Shown here: piece after piece, positions 14,869 to 23,514 of the stretch | How positions within the stretch are numbered: position 1 is the first letter of the stretch | Layout: the number at the start of each line of letters is the position of its first letter | Assembly: GCA_002071485.1 (NCBI GenBank) | Contig: MWFF01000039.1 | Location: 1 to 45,248, forward strand | DNA length: 45,248 nt | DNA from: Verrucomicrobia bacterium ADurb.Bin006 | GTDB lineage: Bacteria; Verrucomicrobiota; Verrucomicrobiia; Limisphaerales; J093 | Direction of reading: 5' to 3' | Position numbers and translations under genes: made by a program | Notes under the pieces: model-generated | What the model saw: only the letters and a program-made list of their open reading frames with translations | Told to the model about the DNA's origin: nothing | Databases searched by the model: none

Positions 14869-16635
14869 ATGAGACTGACCGCCTTTTTTGCCACGGTGGT
14901 GCTGATCCCCTTCGCCGCTCATTGCGTCTGGGGCGCGGAGCCTGGCAACGATCACCGACTCGATGAGTTTTTTGGAGCGTATCTGGATCGCTGGTTCGCC
15001 TTGCGGCCTTTGGACGCGACCCGCCTGGGCGACCATCGTTTCGATCATCGGCTGGATGATCTCTCGCCCGGGGCGCGCGCTCAATGGATTGCCCTGATGC
15101 GGGAGACGCTCGAGGCGCTGCCCGAGCAGGTGGACTACAGGGCGCTGACGCGATCGGGGCAGATCGACTTCGAGATTCTACGCCATGAGTTGGTCAAATC
15201 GCTCTGGCTCGCCGAGAACGCGCGTCCGTACGAGGAAGACCCGCGCATCTACAACGACTATATCAGCGACAGCGTGTTCCTGTTGCTGACACAGTCGTCA
15301 CTGCCCAAGGAGACCAACATCACCAACGCCCTCGCGCGCATGGAGCAAATCCCGCAGGTCATCGCCGCGGCGCGGGCGAATCTCCGCAATCCTCCGGCGG
15401 CGCACATCGAGACCGCGATTGGGCAGAACAGGGGGGCCATCGCGTTTTACGAACGGGGTATTTTCGAACTGGCCGTGTCGACGCCGCAGCGCGCGGCGCT
15501 CGAGGCCGCGGCCGCCCGCGTTGCGGAGAGTTTGAGGGGTTATCAACGCTTCCTGGAGTCCGACCTGCGAGCGCGGGCGCCTGGGGAATGGCGGCTGGGA
15601 CGGGAGAGATTCTGCCGCAAGCTGGAGCTGGAGGTCGATGGTGGGGTGACGGCGGACGAGGTGCTCGCCGACGCGCAGCGCGAATTCGAACGCGTCGAAC
15701 GCGACATGTTCACCGTCGCCCGTCAGCTTTGGAGCCGTTTTCATCCCGGAGCCCCCTTGCCCCCCGATGATTCTGCGGGTCGCAGAGCCGCCGTCCGGAG
15801 TGTGTTGGCCGCGATTGCGCAGGACCACAGCACTGCGGAAACCGTTGTGGCCGATGTGCGCCGGGTGATGGCCGACGTCAAGCGATTCATTGCCGACGCC
15901 CGCATTGTGCGACTTCCGCAGCCGGACCAATGTGAGATCATCGAAATGCCGGAATTCCAGCGCGGCAACTCGACCGCTTACATGAACTCGCCGCCGCCGC
16001 TTGATCCGCGGGCTGGCGGATACTACGCCGTGAGCCCGCCGCCGCGCGATTGGGACGCCGACCGTGTTCGGAGCTACTTCGAGGAGTACAATTCCCAGAT
16101 GCTGCGGATTCTGACCATTCACGAGGCTTATCCGGGCCACTATGTTCAACTCGAATACGCCAATCGCAACCCTTCGCTCGTGCGGCGAGTCCTCCAGTCC
16201 GGCGTCTACATCGAGGGCTGGGCGGTTTACACCGAGGCGATGATGCTCGATCAAGGCTTTGGCGAAGGCAGTCTGCCTCTCCGGTTGACCCAACTGAAAT
16301 TCTATCTTCGCGCGGTGGCCAACGCCATCCTCGATCACAAGATGCATTGCGCGGACATGAGCGACGATGAGGCGCTGCGATTCCTCACGGAAGACGCCTT
16401 CCAGTCAGAGGGCGAGGCGCGCCTCAAGATCGTCCGCGCCAAACAGAGTTCCGTGCAACTGTCCACCTACTTTGCCGGCCGCATGGCGATGGGCCGGTTG
16501 CGCCAGGCAATCCAGCGCGAGATGGGCGAGCGGTTCGCATTGGAGCGTTATCACGAGGCTGTCCTCGAGCCGGGCGCCGTCCCGGTGAAGTACCTGCCCG
16601 AGCTGGTTCGCGCGCGGCTGGGTCAACCGCGGTGA
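14869..16635 (+). CDS. DUF885-family exported peptidase-like protein
   Basis: The 588-residue product begins with a signal peptide (MRLTAFFATVVLIPFAAHC, cleavage likely near WGAEP). ATG 14869 has AGGAG upstream. The body is a mostly helical DUF885 protein. It carries the family's putative metal motif HEAYPGH (H418, E419, H424), with EGWAVYTE and a later LDHKMH helix supplying further conserved residues. DUF885 proteins resemble gluzincin carboxypeptidases, though few have been tested biochemically. Probable location is the periplasm or outside. It follows the ankyrin lipoprotein closely. A copy of repeat family I follows its stop. Confidence 0.8.
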   Translation: MRLTAFFATVVLIPFAAHCVWGAEPGNDHRLDEFFGAYLDRWFALRPLDATRLGDHRFDHRLDDLSPGARAQWIALMRETLEALPEQVDYRALTRSGQIDFEILRHELVKSLWLAENARPYEEDPRIYNDYISDSVFLLLTQSSLPKETNITNALARMEQIPQVIAAARANLRNPPAAHIETAIGQNRGAIAFYERGIFELAVSTPQRAALEAAAARVAESLRGYQRFLESDLRARAPGEWRLGRERFCRKLELEVDGGVTADEVLADAQREFERVERDMFTVARQLWSRFHPGAPLPPDDSAGRRAAVRSVLAAIAQDHSTAETVVADVRRVMADVKRFIADARIVRLPQPDQCEIIEMPEFQRGNSTAYMNSPPPLDPRAGGYYAVSPPPRDWDADRVRSYFEEYNSQMLRILTIHEAYPGHYVQLEYANRNPSLVRRVLQSGVYIEGWAVYTEAMMLDQGFGEGSLPLRLTQLKFYLRAVANAILDHKMHCADMSDDEALRFLTEDAFQSEGEARLKIVRAKQSSVQLSTYFAGRMAMGRLRQAIQREMGERFALERYHEAVLEPGAVPVKYLPELVRARLGQPR

Positions 16636-16679
16636 CGTGTTTCAGGCGCAGCTTGCGGGCCAGCCGGGGGGCGCAGTTA

Positions 16680-16719
16680 GCCTGCATTTCTCATCACTTC
16701 TGGACAGCGCGAAGCCGGA
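16680..16719 (-). repeat. Interspersed repeat family I, copy 2 (inverted)
   Basis: GCCTGCATTTCTCATCACTT at 16680-16699 is the reverse complement of the core at 5439-5458 with one mismatch. The flank to 16719 brings the match to 33 of 40. It starts 45 bases after the DUF885 stop, in the 271-base gap ahead of ribBA. A partial echo of the core (AAGTGGCGAGAAATCC) appears near 16768-16783. No FMN riboswitch was recognised in this gap. Confidence 0.6.
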
Positions 16720-16906
16720 GCACACTGGAGAAGTACAAATGCAGGCCCGGATTTCAGAGTACTCCTTCAAGTGGCGAGAAATCCGTATCGGGGCCGTCAG
16801 TGCAGGCAAGTCTGGGCAGGGATCAGGACTCGTCTCAGGCGCCCGCCGCTGGTCCGGTTGTGATTTGGAGTTGGAAAACGGGCTGGACTGCCGCACCCTC
16901 TGCGGC

Positions 16907-18112
16907 GTGACGAGGACATTGAATCTGGACCCGATCGACGCGTTAATAGCGGACATTGCCCGTGGGCGGATGGTGATTGTGGTGGATGACGCCGATCGGG
17001 AGAATGAAGGCGACTTGATCATGGCCGCCGAGCATGTGACGCCGATGGCGGTCAATTTCATGGCGCGATTTGCGCGCGGGTTGATTTGCGTTCCCACCAC
17101 TTCCGAGCGCATCGAGCAACTCGGAATCAAGCAAATGGTCACGGAGAACCGGGAGAGTTTCAAGACCGACTTCCAGGTGAGCGTGGACGCCGCCCGCGGG
17201 ATCACCACCGGCATCAGTGCCGCGGACCGGTGCCGCACGATTCAGGTGATGGCCGATCCCACCGCCACGCCGACGGATTTGACCCAGCCCGGACACGTCT
17301 TTCCGCTGCGCTGCAAGCCCGGAGGGGTGTTGCAGCGCGCGGGACACACCGAAGCAGCCGTCGATCTCGCTCTGCTGGCGGGATGTCGCGGCATCGCTGC
17401 GATCTGCGAGATCATGAACACCGATGGCAGCATGGCCCGGCTGCCGGAGTTGCGCAAGTTCGCCCGGCGTCACCGCCTGCGTTTGGGCAGCATCCAGGCG
17501 CTGATCCAGTACCGTCGCTGCCGGGAGAAGCTGGTGGAGCGGATCGAGACCGTTCTTTTGCCGACCGAGCATGGCGACTTCGATTTGCATCTGTATCGAT
17601 CGCGCCTGGATGGCCAGCATCATGTTGCCCTGGTCTGCGGCGAGGTGGCCGGACAGAAGAACGTGCTGGTGCGAGTGCACAGCGAGTGCCTGACCGGGGA
17701 TGTCTTCGGCTCCCGCCGGTGCGACTGCGGCGTCCAATTGCACCAGGCCATGCGCCAGGTCGCCGAGGCCGGGCGCGGCGTGATTGTCTACATGCGCCAG
17801 GAGGGCCGCGGGATCGGGTTGGGGCCCAAGATTCAGGCCTACAAGCTTCAAGAGCGCGGTTACGACACCGTCGAGGCCAACCACAAACTCGGATACGCGG
17901 CCGACCTCCGGGAGTACGGACTGGGCGCGCAAATCCTGGTTGACCTGGGCCTCAAGACCATTCGGCTGCTGACCAATAACCCGAAGAAACTGGTCGGTCT
18001 GGAAGGCTACGGTCTGGAGATCGTCGAGCAATTGCCCATCCGGGTCGCGCCCAACCCGCATAATGTCAAGTACCTGCGGACCAAGCGCGAGAAGATGGGG
18101 CACACGCTGTGA
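16907..18112 (+). CDS. ribBA: Bifunctional DHBP synthase / GTP cyclohydrolase II
   Basis: RibBA catalyses two early riboflavin steps: ribulose-5-phosphate to dihydroxybutanone phosphate, and GTP to the pyrimidine precursor. The N-terminal half has the synthase motif DDADRENEGDLIM, TGISAADR and the GHTEAAVDL catalytic segment. The C-terminal half has the zinc cysteines C261, C272 and C274 (SECLTGDVFGSRRCDCG) and RQEGRGIGL. The frame is open from 16637, but conserved sequence begins only at TRTLNLDPIDALI, so GTG 16907 is chosen (401 residues). TTG 16919 is possible. There is no strong ribosome-binding site. ribH follows after 214 bases rich in hairpins. Confidence 0.93.
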   Translation: MTRTLNLDPIDALIADIARGRMVIVVDDADRENEGDLIMAAEHVTPMAVNFMARFARGLICVPTTSERIEQLGIKQMVTENRESFKTDFQVSVDAARGITTGISAADRCRTIQVMADPTATPTDLTQPGHVFPLRCKPGGVLQRAGHTEAAVDLALLAGCRGIAAICEIMNTDGSMARLPELRKFARRHRLRLGSIQALIQYRRCREKLVERIETVLLPTEHGDFDLHLYRSRLDGQHHVALVCGEVAGQKNVLVRVHSECLTGDVFGSRRCDCGVQLHQAMRQVAEAGRGVIVYMRQEGRGIGLGPKIQAYKLQERGYDTVEANHKLGYAADLREYGLGAQILVDLGLKTIRLLTNNPKKLVGLEGYGLEIVEQLPIRVAPNPHNVKYLRTKREKMGHTL

Positions 18113-18183
18113 GAATGCTCCCGATGCGCCGCCAGCACGCAGCCAGGCAAAGCTGCAACCAAAGCGCCGGAAACCTCGCCTAT

Positions 18184-18227
18184 GGGTCTGTGCAAGAATT
18201 AGTTCCGATTGATTTTTGCACAGACTC
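18184..18227 (+). terminator. 12-bp hairpin between ribBA and ribH
   Basis: GGGTCTGTGCAA (18184-18195) pairs with TTGCACAGACTC (18216-18227), with one G-T pair, around a 20-base AT-rich loop. It has no T-run after it. It could end or slow ribBA transcription, or be a processing or protein-binding site before ribH. Confidence 0.5.
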
Positions 18228-18240
18228 TATGATTTCAAAC

Positions 18241-18303
18241 CGGGCACGAAGAAGCCCGAAGAGTCTCAAACGGAGCACAACGGTTGAAAGTCTCCCGTTG
18301 TGC
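18241..18303 (+). promoter_or_regulatory. Two further hairpins in the ribH leader
   Basis: CGGGC (18241-18245) pairs with GCCCG (18254-18258). A stronger 9-bp stem is formed by GCACAACGG (18275-18283) and CCGTTGTGC (18295-18303). The second ends 23 bases before the ribH ATG. They do not match the FMN riboswitch pattern as far as I can tell by eye, but their spacing suggests leader RNA control. Confidence 0.4.
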
Positions 18304-18326
18304 GCGGAACAGAAAGACCTCTACTG

Positions 18327-18827
18327 ATGCTTCGCAAGATCAAAACCTCTCAGGCCAGGGCGTGCGGCGGCCGCTTCGCGATCGTCGCGTCACGATACAA
18401 CGCGCGCTACGTCGATGCCATGGTGCGCGCGGCGCGTGCCGAGTTGCGGCGCGCCGGCGTCGGCCACGTCGATGTGGTGCGTGTTCCCGGCGCGTTCGAA
18501 ATCCCGGTGGTGGCCGCTCGTCTGAGTCGCGGCGTCGGAATTCGCCCCGACGCAGTGATCTGCCTGGGGGTGGTGCTGCGAGGGGAGACCAGCCACGCCG
18601 AGCACATTGGCCGGGGCGTCACCGCGGCGCTGATCCAGCTCCAGATTCAGACCGGTGTCCCGATGATTCACGAGGTCTTGGTCCTGGAAGACGAGGGGCA
18701 GGCGCGTGTCCGCTGTCTGAGCCGTGACCACAATCGCGGAACGGAAGCCGCTCAGAGCGCCGTCGAGATGGTCCGTCTTGTGCGGCATCTGCCGGCGCTG
18801 GAGGAGGACGACGACGTGCCGTTCTGA
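18327..18827 (+). CDS. ribH: 6,7-dimethyl-8-ribityllumazine synthase
   Basis: RibH joins the RibA- and RibB-derived precursors to give lumazine, the step before riboflavin. The 166 residues carry the expected motifs: ASRYNARYV, VPGAFEIPVVA, CLGVVLRGETSHAEHIG with the catalytic His, and NRGTEAAQSAVEM. The active-site region has some changes from the common RGxTxHxD pattern (an E in place of the usual D after the His-Ala). ATG 18327 is chosen, being in line with family length. A frame opening upstream at 18300 adds nine unconserved residues. It is downstream of ribBA on the same strand. ribD and ribE are not in the window. Confidence 0.92.
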   Translation: MLRKIKTSQARACGGRFAIVASRYNARYVDAMVRAARAELRRAGVGHVDVVRVPGAFEIPVVAARLSRGVGIRPDAVICLGVVLRGETSHAEHIGRGVTAALIQLQIQTGVPMIHEVLVLEDEGQARVRCLSRDHNRGTEAAQSAVEMVRLVRHLPALEEDDDVPF

Positions 18828-18906
18828 CCCGTATAGTTCATACCCCGTCCGTGCACAGGGCGGTCAGACATCGCAAGAGGACTGCTATGCGGGTCAGAAA
18901 GGTAAA

Positions 18907-19008
18907 ACCGCGCCATGTTCGAGAGTCAGAGAAATCCAACACACTGTTCTCATGGCAGAACGCCTTCAGCACCGACACGAGACTCTCGGTTGTCTTTCTG
19001 GGAGCGGT
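18907..19008 (+). repeat. Interspersed repeat family II, copy A
   Basis: These 102 bases align without gaps to 29276-29377, and by my count 80 positions are identical. The strongest parts are GAAAT-CAACA-ACTGTT, ACGCCTTCAG and GGTTGTCTTTCT. It lies in the 254-base gap between ribH and the MFS gene. Antisense translations of both copies also resemble each other, but the frames are short and without known homology, so I treat it as a non-coding repeat. Confidence 0.65.
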
Positions 19009-19081
19009 GTTGCCGGAGTCCGGATGGGAGACTCCGCGCAGCTTCATGAAACATCCGGGCTGAAGATCGGGCTTTGATTCG

Positions 19082-20359
19082 ATGAGATCGGCCCATAGAA
19101 TCGGGCGCATGCAAGCCGCGCCTGCCCGTTCCGGCGGTTTTACCCGGGGCCAGTGGATGGTGTTGATCGCCGCGTTCCTGGGCTGGATGTTCGACGGTGT
19201 CGAGATGGGCATTTTTCCGGTGGTTGCGCGGCCGGCGCTTCAAGAGATTCTTGGGACGGAGGCGGACCAGGCCGTGGGGCCATGGATGGGCTACATCACG
19301 GCCCTCTTCCTGGTGGGAGCGGCGGGCGGGGGCCTGGTCTTCGGCTGGCTGGGCGACAAGGTGGGGCGTGTCCGGGCGATGACGGCGAGCATTCTCGCCT
19401 ATTCGCTGTTCACGGGCGCGTGTTATTTCGCGCAGGCAGCATGGCAGCTTGGTCTGCTCCGTTTTCTCGCCGCTTTGGGGATGGGCGGCGAATGGTCGCT
19501 TGGTGTGGCGCTGGTCATGGAGTGCTGGCCTGAAGCCAAACGCCCATTGATGGCGGGGATCATCGGCGCTGCGGCGAATGTCGGGTACGCTCTGGTTGGT
19601 GTGGTCACCTGGCTCATTCCTGTCCGGCCTGATTCCTGGCGCTGGGTGATGCTGGCCGGGGCGATTCCGGCCCTGCTGGCGTTCTTCCTGGTTCTGGTGG
19701 TTCCGGAATCCCAGCGGTGGAAGGCATCGGTGCAGCGCGCGCGCGCGGAACCGTTGCGGATTGTGTTTGGAGCCGGCCTGTGGAGGACGACGCTGTTGGC
19801 TATTGCCTTCGGCGCAATAGCCCTGATTGGCACCTGGGGATCAGTCCAATGGCTGCCATTGTGGGGCGACCAGCTTGTGGGCAAGAGCTTTCCGCAGGTC
19901 AAGGGTGTCATCATGCTGGCGCTGTCGGCGGGGGCGATTCTCGGTTGCTTCATCGGGCCCTGGATTGGCGCGGTCCTGGGGCGGCGCATGGCCTACTTCA
20001 CATTGTGCGCGTGCTCCCTGCTGTCTTGTGCCGTTCTGTTTCGAATAGTCGACAGTTTCGGTCCGGCGTTTGTCGTCGGGTCTTTCGTCGTCGGGGCGGC
20101 GACGGCGGCCTTTTACGGGTGGCTGCCTCTCTACCTGCCCGAGTTGTTTCCTACGCGCGCGCGCGCGACGGGCCAGGGCATCAGCTTCAATGCCGGGCGG
20201 ATTCTGGCTGCCGGCGGCGCGTTGACGCAGGGCCAGCTCGTGTCTCATTACGGCGGCAGCTACGCGCAAGCGGGGGCCGTGGTGACCCTGATCTACGTTG
20301 TGGGAATGGTGTTGATCTGGTTTGGCCCCGAAACCAAGGGCAAACCCCTGCCGGAATGA
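19082..20359 (+). CDS. MFS transporter (sugar/organic acid type)
   Basis: A 425-residue protein with twelve predicted membrane segments and the MFS signature between segments 2 and 3 (GWLGDKVGRVRAM). The first helix contains FLGWMFDGVEMGIF, a pattern seen in the aromatic acid/sialic acid type of the sugar-porter group, and a proline- and arginine-containing motif PELFPTRARATGQG occurs late in the sequence. The substrate cannot be assigned. ATG 19082 and ATG 19109 are both possible starts; neither has a good ribosome-binding site. Nearby genes (a GlcD-like oxidase 0.8 kb downstream) would fit uptake of a hydroxy acid, but this is only context. Confidence 0.8.
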   Translation: MRSAHRIGRMQAAPARSGGFTRGQWMVLIAAFLGWMFDGVEMGIFPVVARPALQEILGTEADQAVGPWMGYITALFLVGAAGGGLVFGWLGDKVGRVRAMTASILAYSLFTGACYFAQAAWQLGLLRFLAALGMGGEWSLGVALVMECWPEAKRPLMAGIIGAAANVGYALVGVVTWLIPVRPDSWRWVMLAGAIPALLAFFLVLVVPESQRWKASVQRARAEPLRIVFGAGLWRTTLLAIAFGAIALIGTWGSVQWLPLWGDQLVGKSFPQVKGVIMLALSAGAILGCFIGPWIGAVLGRRMAYFTLCACSLLSCAVLFRIVDSFGPAFVVGSFVVGAATAAFYGWLPLYLPELFPTRARATGQGISFNAGRILAAGGALTQGQLVSHYGGSYAQAGAVVTLIYVVGMVLIWFGPETKGKPLPE

Positions 20360-20452
20360 GACTGCTCTGGGATGCTGCTCGATGAGGTTGACAAAGCGAC
20401 GGGGTGTGGTGGACCTTTGCGGTCGAGTGTCACGGGAAACGGAGAGGGACGT

Positions 20453-20866
20453 ATGCTTGTCAAGATGGTCGCCATACTCGCCGGGTGTCTGAGCATGGGC
20501 CTCGCGTTCGGCCAGGAATCAAGCACGAACAAGCCGCCTGAACGCGTGGCAGCATCCGTGCAGGCGCCCGGATCGATTCCAGGCAGCCGGGTCGTCACGT
20601 CGATCAGCCGTCCGGCGCCCGCAGCGCCGCGGGCCGGGGTGACGATCGACGGGGCTATTCCAAAGGCGATCCGCAGCAAGAGCCCGCTGCGGATGATAAG
20701 CCCGTTCGCGCCGAAGGAATATGGAGACGGCACGGATGTACTGGCGGTTCATCCGATGACCGGCGAGGCGCAGGGCGTGACGCTTCTGAGGCTGACATAT
20801 CCCGATCGGCCAAAACCGCCGAAATCGCGCAAGAGCGGACCCTTCCGGTCCCCGAGCGGCACATAG
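20453..20866 (+). CDS. Small exported protein of unknown function
   Basis: ATG 20453 has a strong GGAGAGGG ribosome-binding site. It opens a signal peptide (MLVKMVAILAGCLSMGLAFG, cleavage near FGQES). The 137-residue product is rich in Pro, Ser, Lys and Arg and looks largely unstructured. A middle segment PLRMISPFAPKEYGDG precedes a basic tail. I do not recognise a family. It is probably periplasmic. It sits between the MFS gene and a DUF2007 gene on the same strand, 25 bases before the latter. Confidence 0.6.
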   Translation: MLVKMVAILAGCLSMGLAFGQESSTNKPPERVAASVQAPGSIPGSRVVTSISRPAPAAPRAGVTIDGAIPKAIRSKSPLRMISPFAPKEYGDGTDVLAVHPMTGEAQGVTLLRLTYPDRPKPPKSRKSGPFRSPSGT

Positions 20867-20891
20867 GACGATCGAACGTATTCTACACACC

Positions 20892-21128
20892 ATGGAACTG
20901 GTAACCGTCTTTAGCACCTTCAGCCCCGCCGAGGCCCAACTCGTCCGCTCGAGGCTCGAGGCAGCCGGCATACCGGCGAACGTCATCCACGAGACGGCGT
21001 CGCTCTCGATCGAGGGATACAGCGTGGCGGCCGGCGGCATCGAGGTCCAGGTGGCGGGCGACCGGTCGGAGGAGGCGAAGGCGCTGCTTGCCGATGCGCA
21101 GGAACCGCCGCCGGCGGCAGGTGCATGA
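20892..21128 (+). CDS. DUF2007 protein (putative signal-transducing, 78 aa)
   Basis: This small cytosolic protein has the DUF2007 pattern: VTVFSTFSPAEAQLVRSRLE, then IPANV, a middle loop, and IEVQVAGDRSEEAKALL. These domains have a ferredoxin-like alpha-beta fold and are often tied to metal or signal binding, but their role is unproven. The stop overlaps the start of the downstream oxidase gene by four bases (ATGA), so the two are translationally coupled. Confidence 0.8.
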   Translation: MELVTVFSTFSPAEAQLVRSRLEAAGIPANVIHETASLSIEGYSVAAGGIEVQVAGDRSEEAKALLADAQEPPPAAGA

Positions 21129-22534
21129 AGGCTGCGCTCAGGCCGCTGGCTCGGGCGCTGCCCTCCGGCGAGTTGACCGCTGATCCAGCCATCTGTCAGG
21201 CCCATGCAGGCGACAAGTGGCTTGCCAGCCATGTGCCGGACGCAGTGGCGCTGCCACGCAGCACGGAGTCGGTGGTCTCGATTCTGTCCTTTGCCCACCG
21301 CCGAGGCATCCCCATCACTGCGCGCGGAGCGGGGCACGGCTACGTGGGCGGGTGCGTGCCTGTGCAAGGAGGCATCGTGCTGTCGCTGGCCCGGCTGAAT
21401 CGCATTCGCGAGATTCACCCAAGGGACTTCGTGGCCGTAGTGCAATCGGGGGTCATCACGCAGAAGCTCCAGGATACGGTCGAGCGCAGGGGGTTGTTCT
21501 ACCCGCCCGATCCTGCCAGTCGCTCGGAATGCAGCGTGGGCGGGAATATCGCGACCAACGCGGGCGGGCCGAGGTGTCTGAAGTACGGCGTGACACGGGA
21601 TTACGTCCTGGGCCTCGAAGTGGTGCTGGCGGACGGAATCGTCGTGCGACTCGGAAGCCGCACGCACAAGAACAAGACCGGATTCGATCTCGCCCGGTTT
21701 TTTGTCGGATCGGAAGGTCTTCTGGGCGTTGTGACGGAAGCGACCCTCAAGCTGTTGCCGCTGCCACCCTACCGCGCCGCTCTCGCGGCGGGCTTCGGCA
21801 CGACGCGGGACGCCTCCCGCGCCCTCCAGTCTGTCTTTCGGGCCGGCTTTCTTCCCTGCGCGCTCGAAGTGGCGGATGCATTCACTCTCGCCGCGGCGGC
21901 GAAACGCACCGGCAGCCGCCGGTTGGCCGGGTGCGAGGCCCACCTCATCGCTGAACTGGACGGGCAATCCCGGTCAGTGCGATCCGAGCTGCGCGAGGTC
22001 GAGCGGGTCATCGGGCAGCACCGCCCGCGCTTTATCGAGCGGGCTTTGGGTGCGATCGAGTGCGAGCGGATCTGGCAGTTGCGCCGCGAGTTCTCCTACG
22101 CCCTGCGTGACACCGGATTGACCAAGCTCAACGAGGATATCGCCGTGCCGCGCAGCCGGCTCGAGGCCCTGTTCGCCTTTGCAGCACGTCTCCAGAGAAA
22201 ACACGGCTTGCCTGTGGCCTGCTTTGGCCATGCCGGCGACGGCAATATCCACACCAACATCATGGTTGACCGGACACAGCCGGGGGCGGAGACGCGGAGT
22301 CGAGCCGCTCTGGATGATTTGTTCAGGCAAGTCCTGGCCTGGGGCGGCGTGATCACGGGCGAGCACGGTGTCGGCTTGGCAAAGATGCCGTGGTGGAACC
22401 AGGCGGTTTCACCCGAAGTTCGGCAACTCCACGCTGCCATCAAGCGCGCCCTGGACCCCAAGGGCATTCTCAATCCGGGCAAGTTCGTCTCACTTGGTGC
22501 GGGCGATCCCTCCCACCGCCAGCGGGCGTGGTAA
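21125..22534 (+). CDS. FAD-linked oxidase, GlcD/D-lactate dehydrogenase type
   Basis: The 469-residue protein is of the vanillyl-alcohol-oxidase FAD fold. The N-terminal FAD domain shows ITARGAGHGYVGG, DPASRSECSVGGNIATNAGG and KNKTGFDLARFFVGSEGLLG. The C-terminal domain shows CFGHAGDGNIHTNIM, GEHGVGLAKM and the end DPKGILNPGK. It would oxidise a 2-hydroxy acid such as glycolate or D-lactate to the keto acid. GlcE and the iron-sulphur GlcF partner are not next to it, so it may be a stand-alone D-2-hydroxyacid dehydrogenase. It overlaps the DUF2007 gene by ATGA. The exact substrate is unassigned. Confidence 0.88.
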   Translation: MKAALRPLARALPSGELTADPAICQAHAGDKWLASHVPDAVALPRSTESVVSILSFAHRRGIPITARGAGHGYVGGCVPVQGGIVLSLARLNRIREIHPRDFVAVVQSGVITQKLQDTVERRGLFYPPDPASRSECSVGGNIATNAGGPRCLKYGVTRDYVLGLEVVLADGIVVRLGSRTHKNKTGFDLARFFVGSEGLLGVVTEATLKLLPLPPYRAALAAGFGTTRDASRALQSVFRAGFLPCALEVADAFTLAAAAKRTGSRRLAGCEAHLIAELDGQSRSVRSELREVERVIGQHRPRFIERALGAIECERIWQLRREFSYALRDTGLTKLNEDIAVPRSRLEALFAFAARLQRKHGLPVACFGHAGDGNIHTNIMVDRTQPGAETRSRAALDDLFRQVLAWGGVITGEHGVGLAKMPWWNQAVSPEVRQLHAAIKRALDPKGILNPGKFVSLGAGDPSHRQRAW

Positions 22535-22696
22535 GGGTGGATTATCCGCAAACGCGTGGCGGCGATTGTGCGGACAAGGCCGGGAGACTGGAGGACTTTT
22601 CTTCGGAGCGGACCCCGGCCCGGGTGTTTCAAGACACTTCGCGGAGTCTGATGTCCGGCCACGCACGCGGATGCTGCCGACCCGATCGGCCTGTCG

Positions 22697-23338
22697 TCAC
22701 GGCGCCTCGAGGCCGCGCGCCGCCTGGGCGAGGGCCCGGGCGCGATGACTGATCCTGTTCTTGACCGGCTCTCCCAACTCGGCAAACGACTCCGTGTATC
22801 CGAGCGGTTGGAAGACCGGGTCGTAGCCAAAGCCGTTCGCGCCGCGCGCCGCGTCGAGAATCAGGCCTTCGCAGACGCCTTCGAAAAGCCGAGGCGGGCG
22901 GGTCTGCCCGACCGTGGCCAGGGCGATCACGCAGCGGAATCGGGCGGTCCGGTTTGGGGTGGAGACGCCGTGCAGCAACCGCAGAAGCTTGGCCGTGTTG
23001 TCGATGTCGGTCGCGTTGGCTGACGGCGCGCTGTCCAAAGCTGCGAAGCGGGCTGAGACCACGCCCGGCGCCCCGTCGAGCGCATCCACTTCAAGCCCGG
23101 AATCGTCGGCCAGGACGCAGAGCGCGCCGCCTTCGCGCGCGATCGGCTGCTCGGCCAGCCATCGCGCCAGCGAATCGGCCTTCTTCGCCGCGTTCCCGGC
23201 GAATGTGTCGGCGTCCTCAACCGTGGTCGGCGCGCCGGGGAAGTCGTTGAGCGTCAGGTAGCGCAACCCGTCGCCCAGCACCGCCCGAATCTCCCGGGCT
23301 TTGTGATGGTTGCGCGTGGCGATGACCAGCGTCGTCAT
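22697..23338 (-). CDS. rdgB: XTP/dITP pyrophosphatase (RdgB/HAM1)
   Basis: RdgB removes non-canonical purine triphosphates (XTP, dITP) to monophosphates to keep them out of nucleic acids. The 213 residues have the N-terminal substrate motif IATRNHHKAREI, the ADDSGLEVDAL catalytic segment, GVVSARFA and the FGYDPVFQP motif. All are typical and in the right order. It converges with the oxidase gene across a 162-base spacer in which I see no clear terminator. It is divergent from the WbsX gene. Confidence 0.93.
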   Translation of the reverse strand: MTTLVIATRNHHKAREIRAVLGDGLRYLTLNDFPGAPTTVEDADTFAGNAAKKADSLARWLAEQPIAREGGALCVLADDSGLEVDALDGAPGVVSARFAALDSAPSANATDIDNTAKLLRLLHGVSTPNRTARFRCVIALATVGQTRPPRLFEGVCEGLILDAARGANGFGYDPVFQPLGYTESFAELGEPVKNRISHRARALAQAARGLEAP

Positions 23339-23436
23339 GGGCGAACAGTGTGCTCGAACTGCTCGCCAAACAAGAGCTCAAAGCGTTCGAGGCACCCATG
23401 CTGATCGCCCTTCCGACAACTGTTCAAGGTCCCTGC

Positions 23437-23460
23437 GCGCATTGACGCGCGCATTGACGC
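23437..23460. repeat. Two exact 12-bp tandem copies of GCGCATTGACGC
   Basis: The copies at 23437-23448 and 23449-23460 are identical and adjacent. They lie in the divergent spacer (23339-23514) between rdgB and the WbsX-type gene, so a regulator binding site is possible. There is no other evidence. Confidence 0.55.
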
Positions 23461-23514
23461 GTTGAGTTTCCGATTCTCGTTTCGATGACTTTCCAGTAGG
23501 GTCGGCCTCTCGGC

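Noticed and set aside
16636..16906. FMN riboswitch ahead of ribBA
   Set aside because: I looked for the conserved RFN blocks and found none; the gap holds a family I repeat instead.
16637..16906. N-terminal extension of ribBA
   Set aside because: The frame is open but unconserved, and carries the inverted repeat copy, so it is not part of the enzyme.
20153..20168. Alternating CG run in the MFS gene
   Set aside because: It encodes Thr-Arg-Ala-Arg-Ala in a conserved loop of a transporter, so no repeat function is needed.
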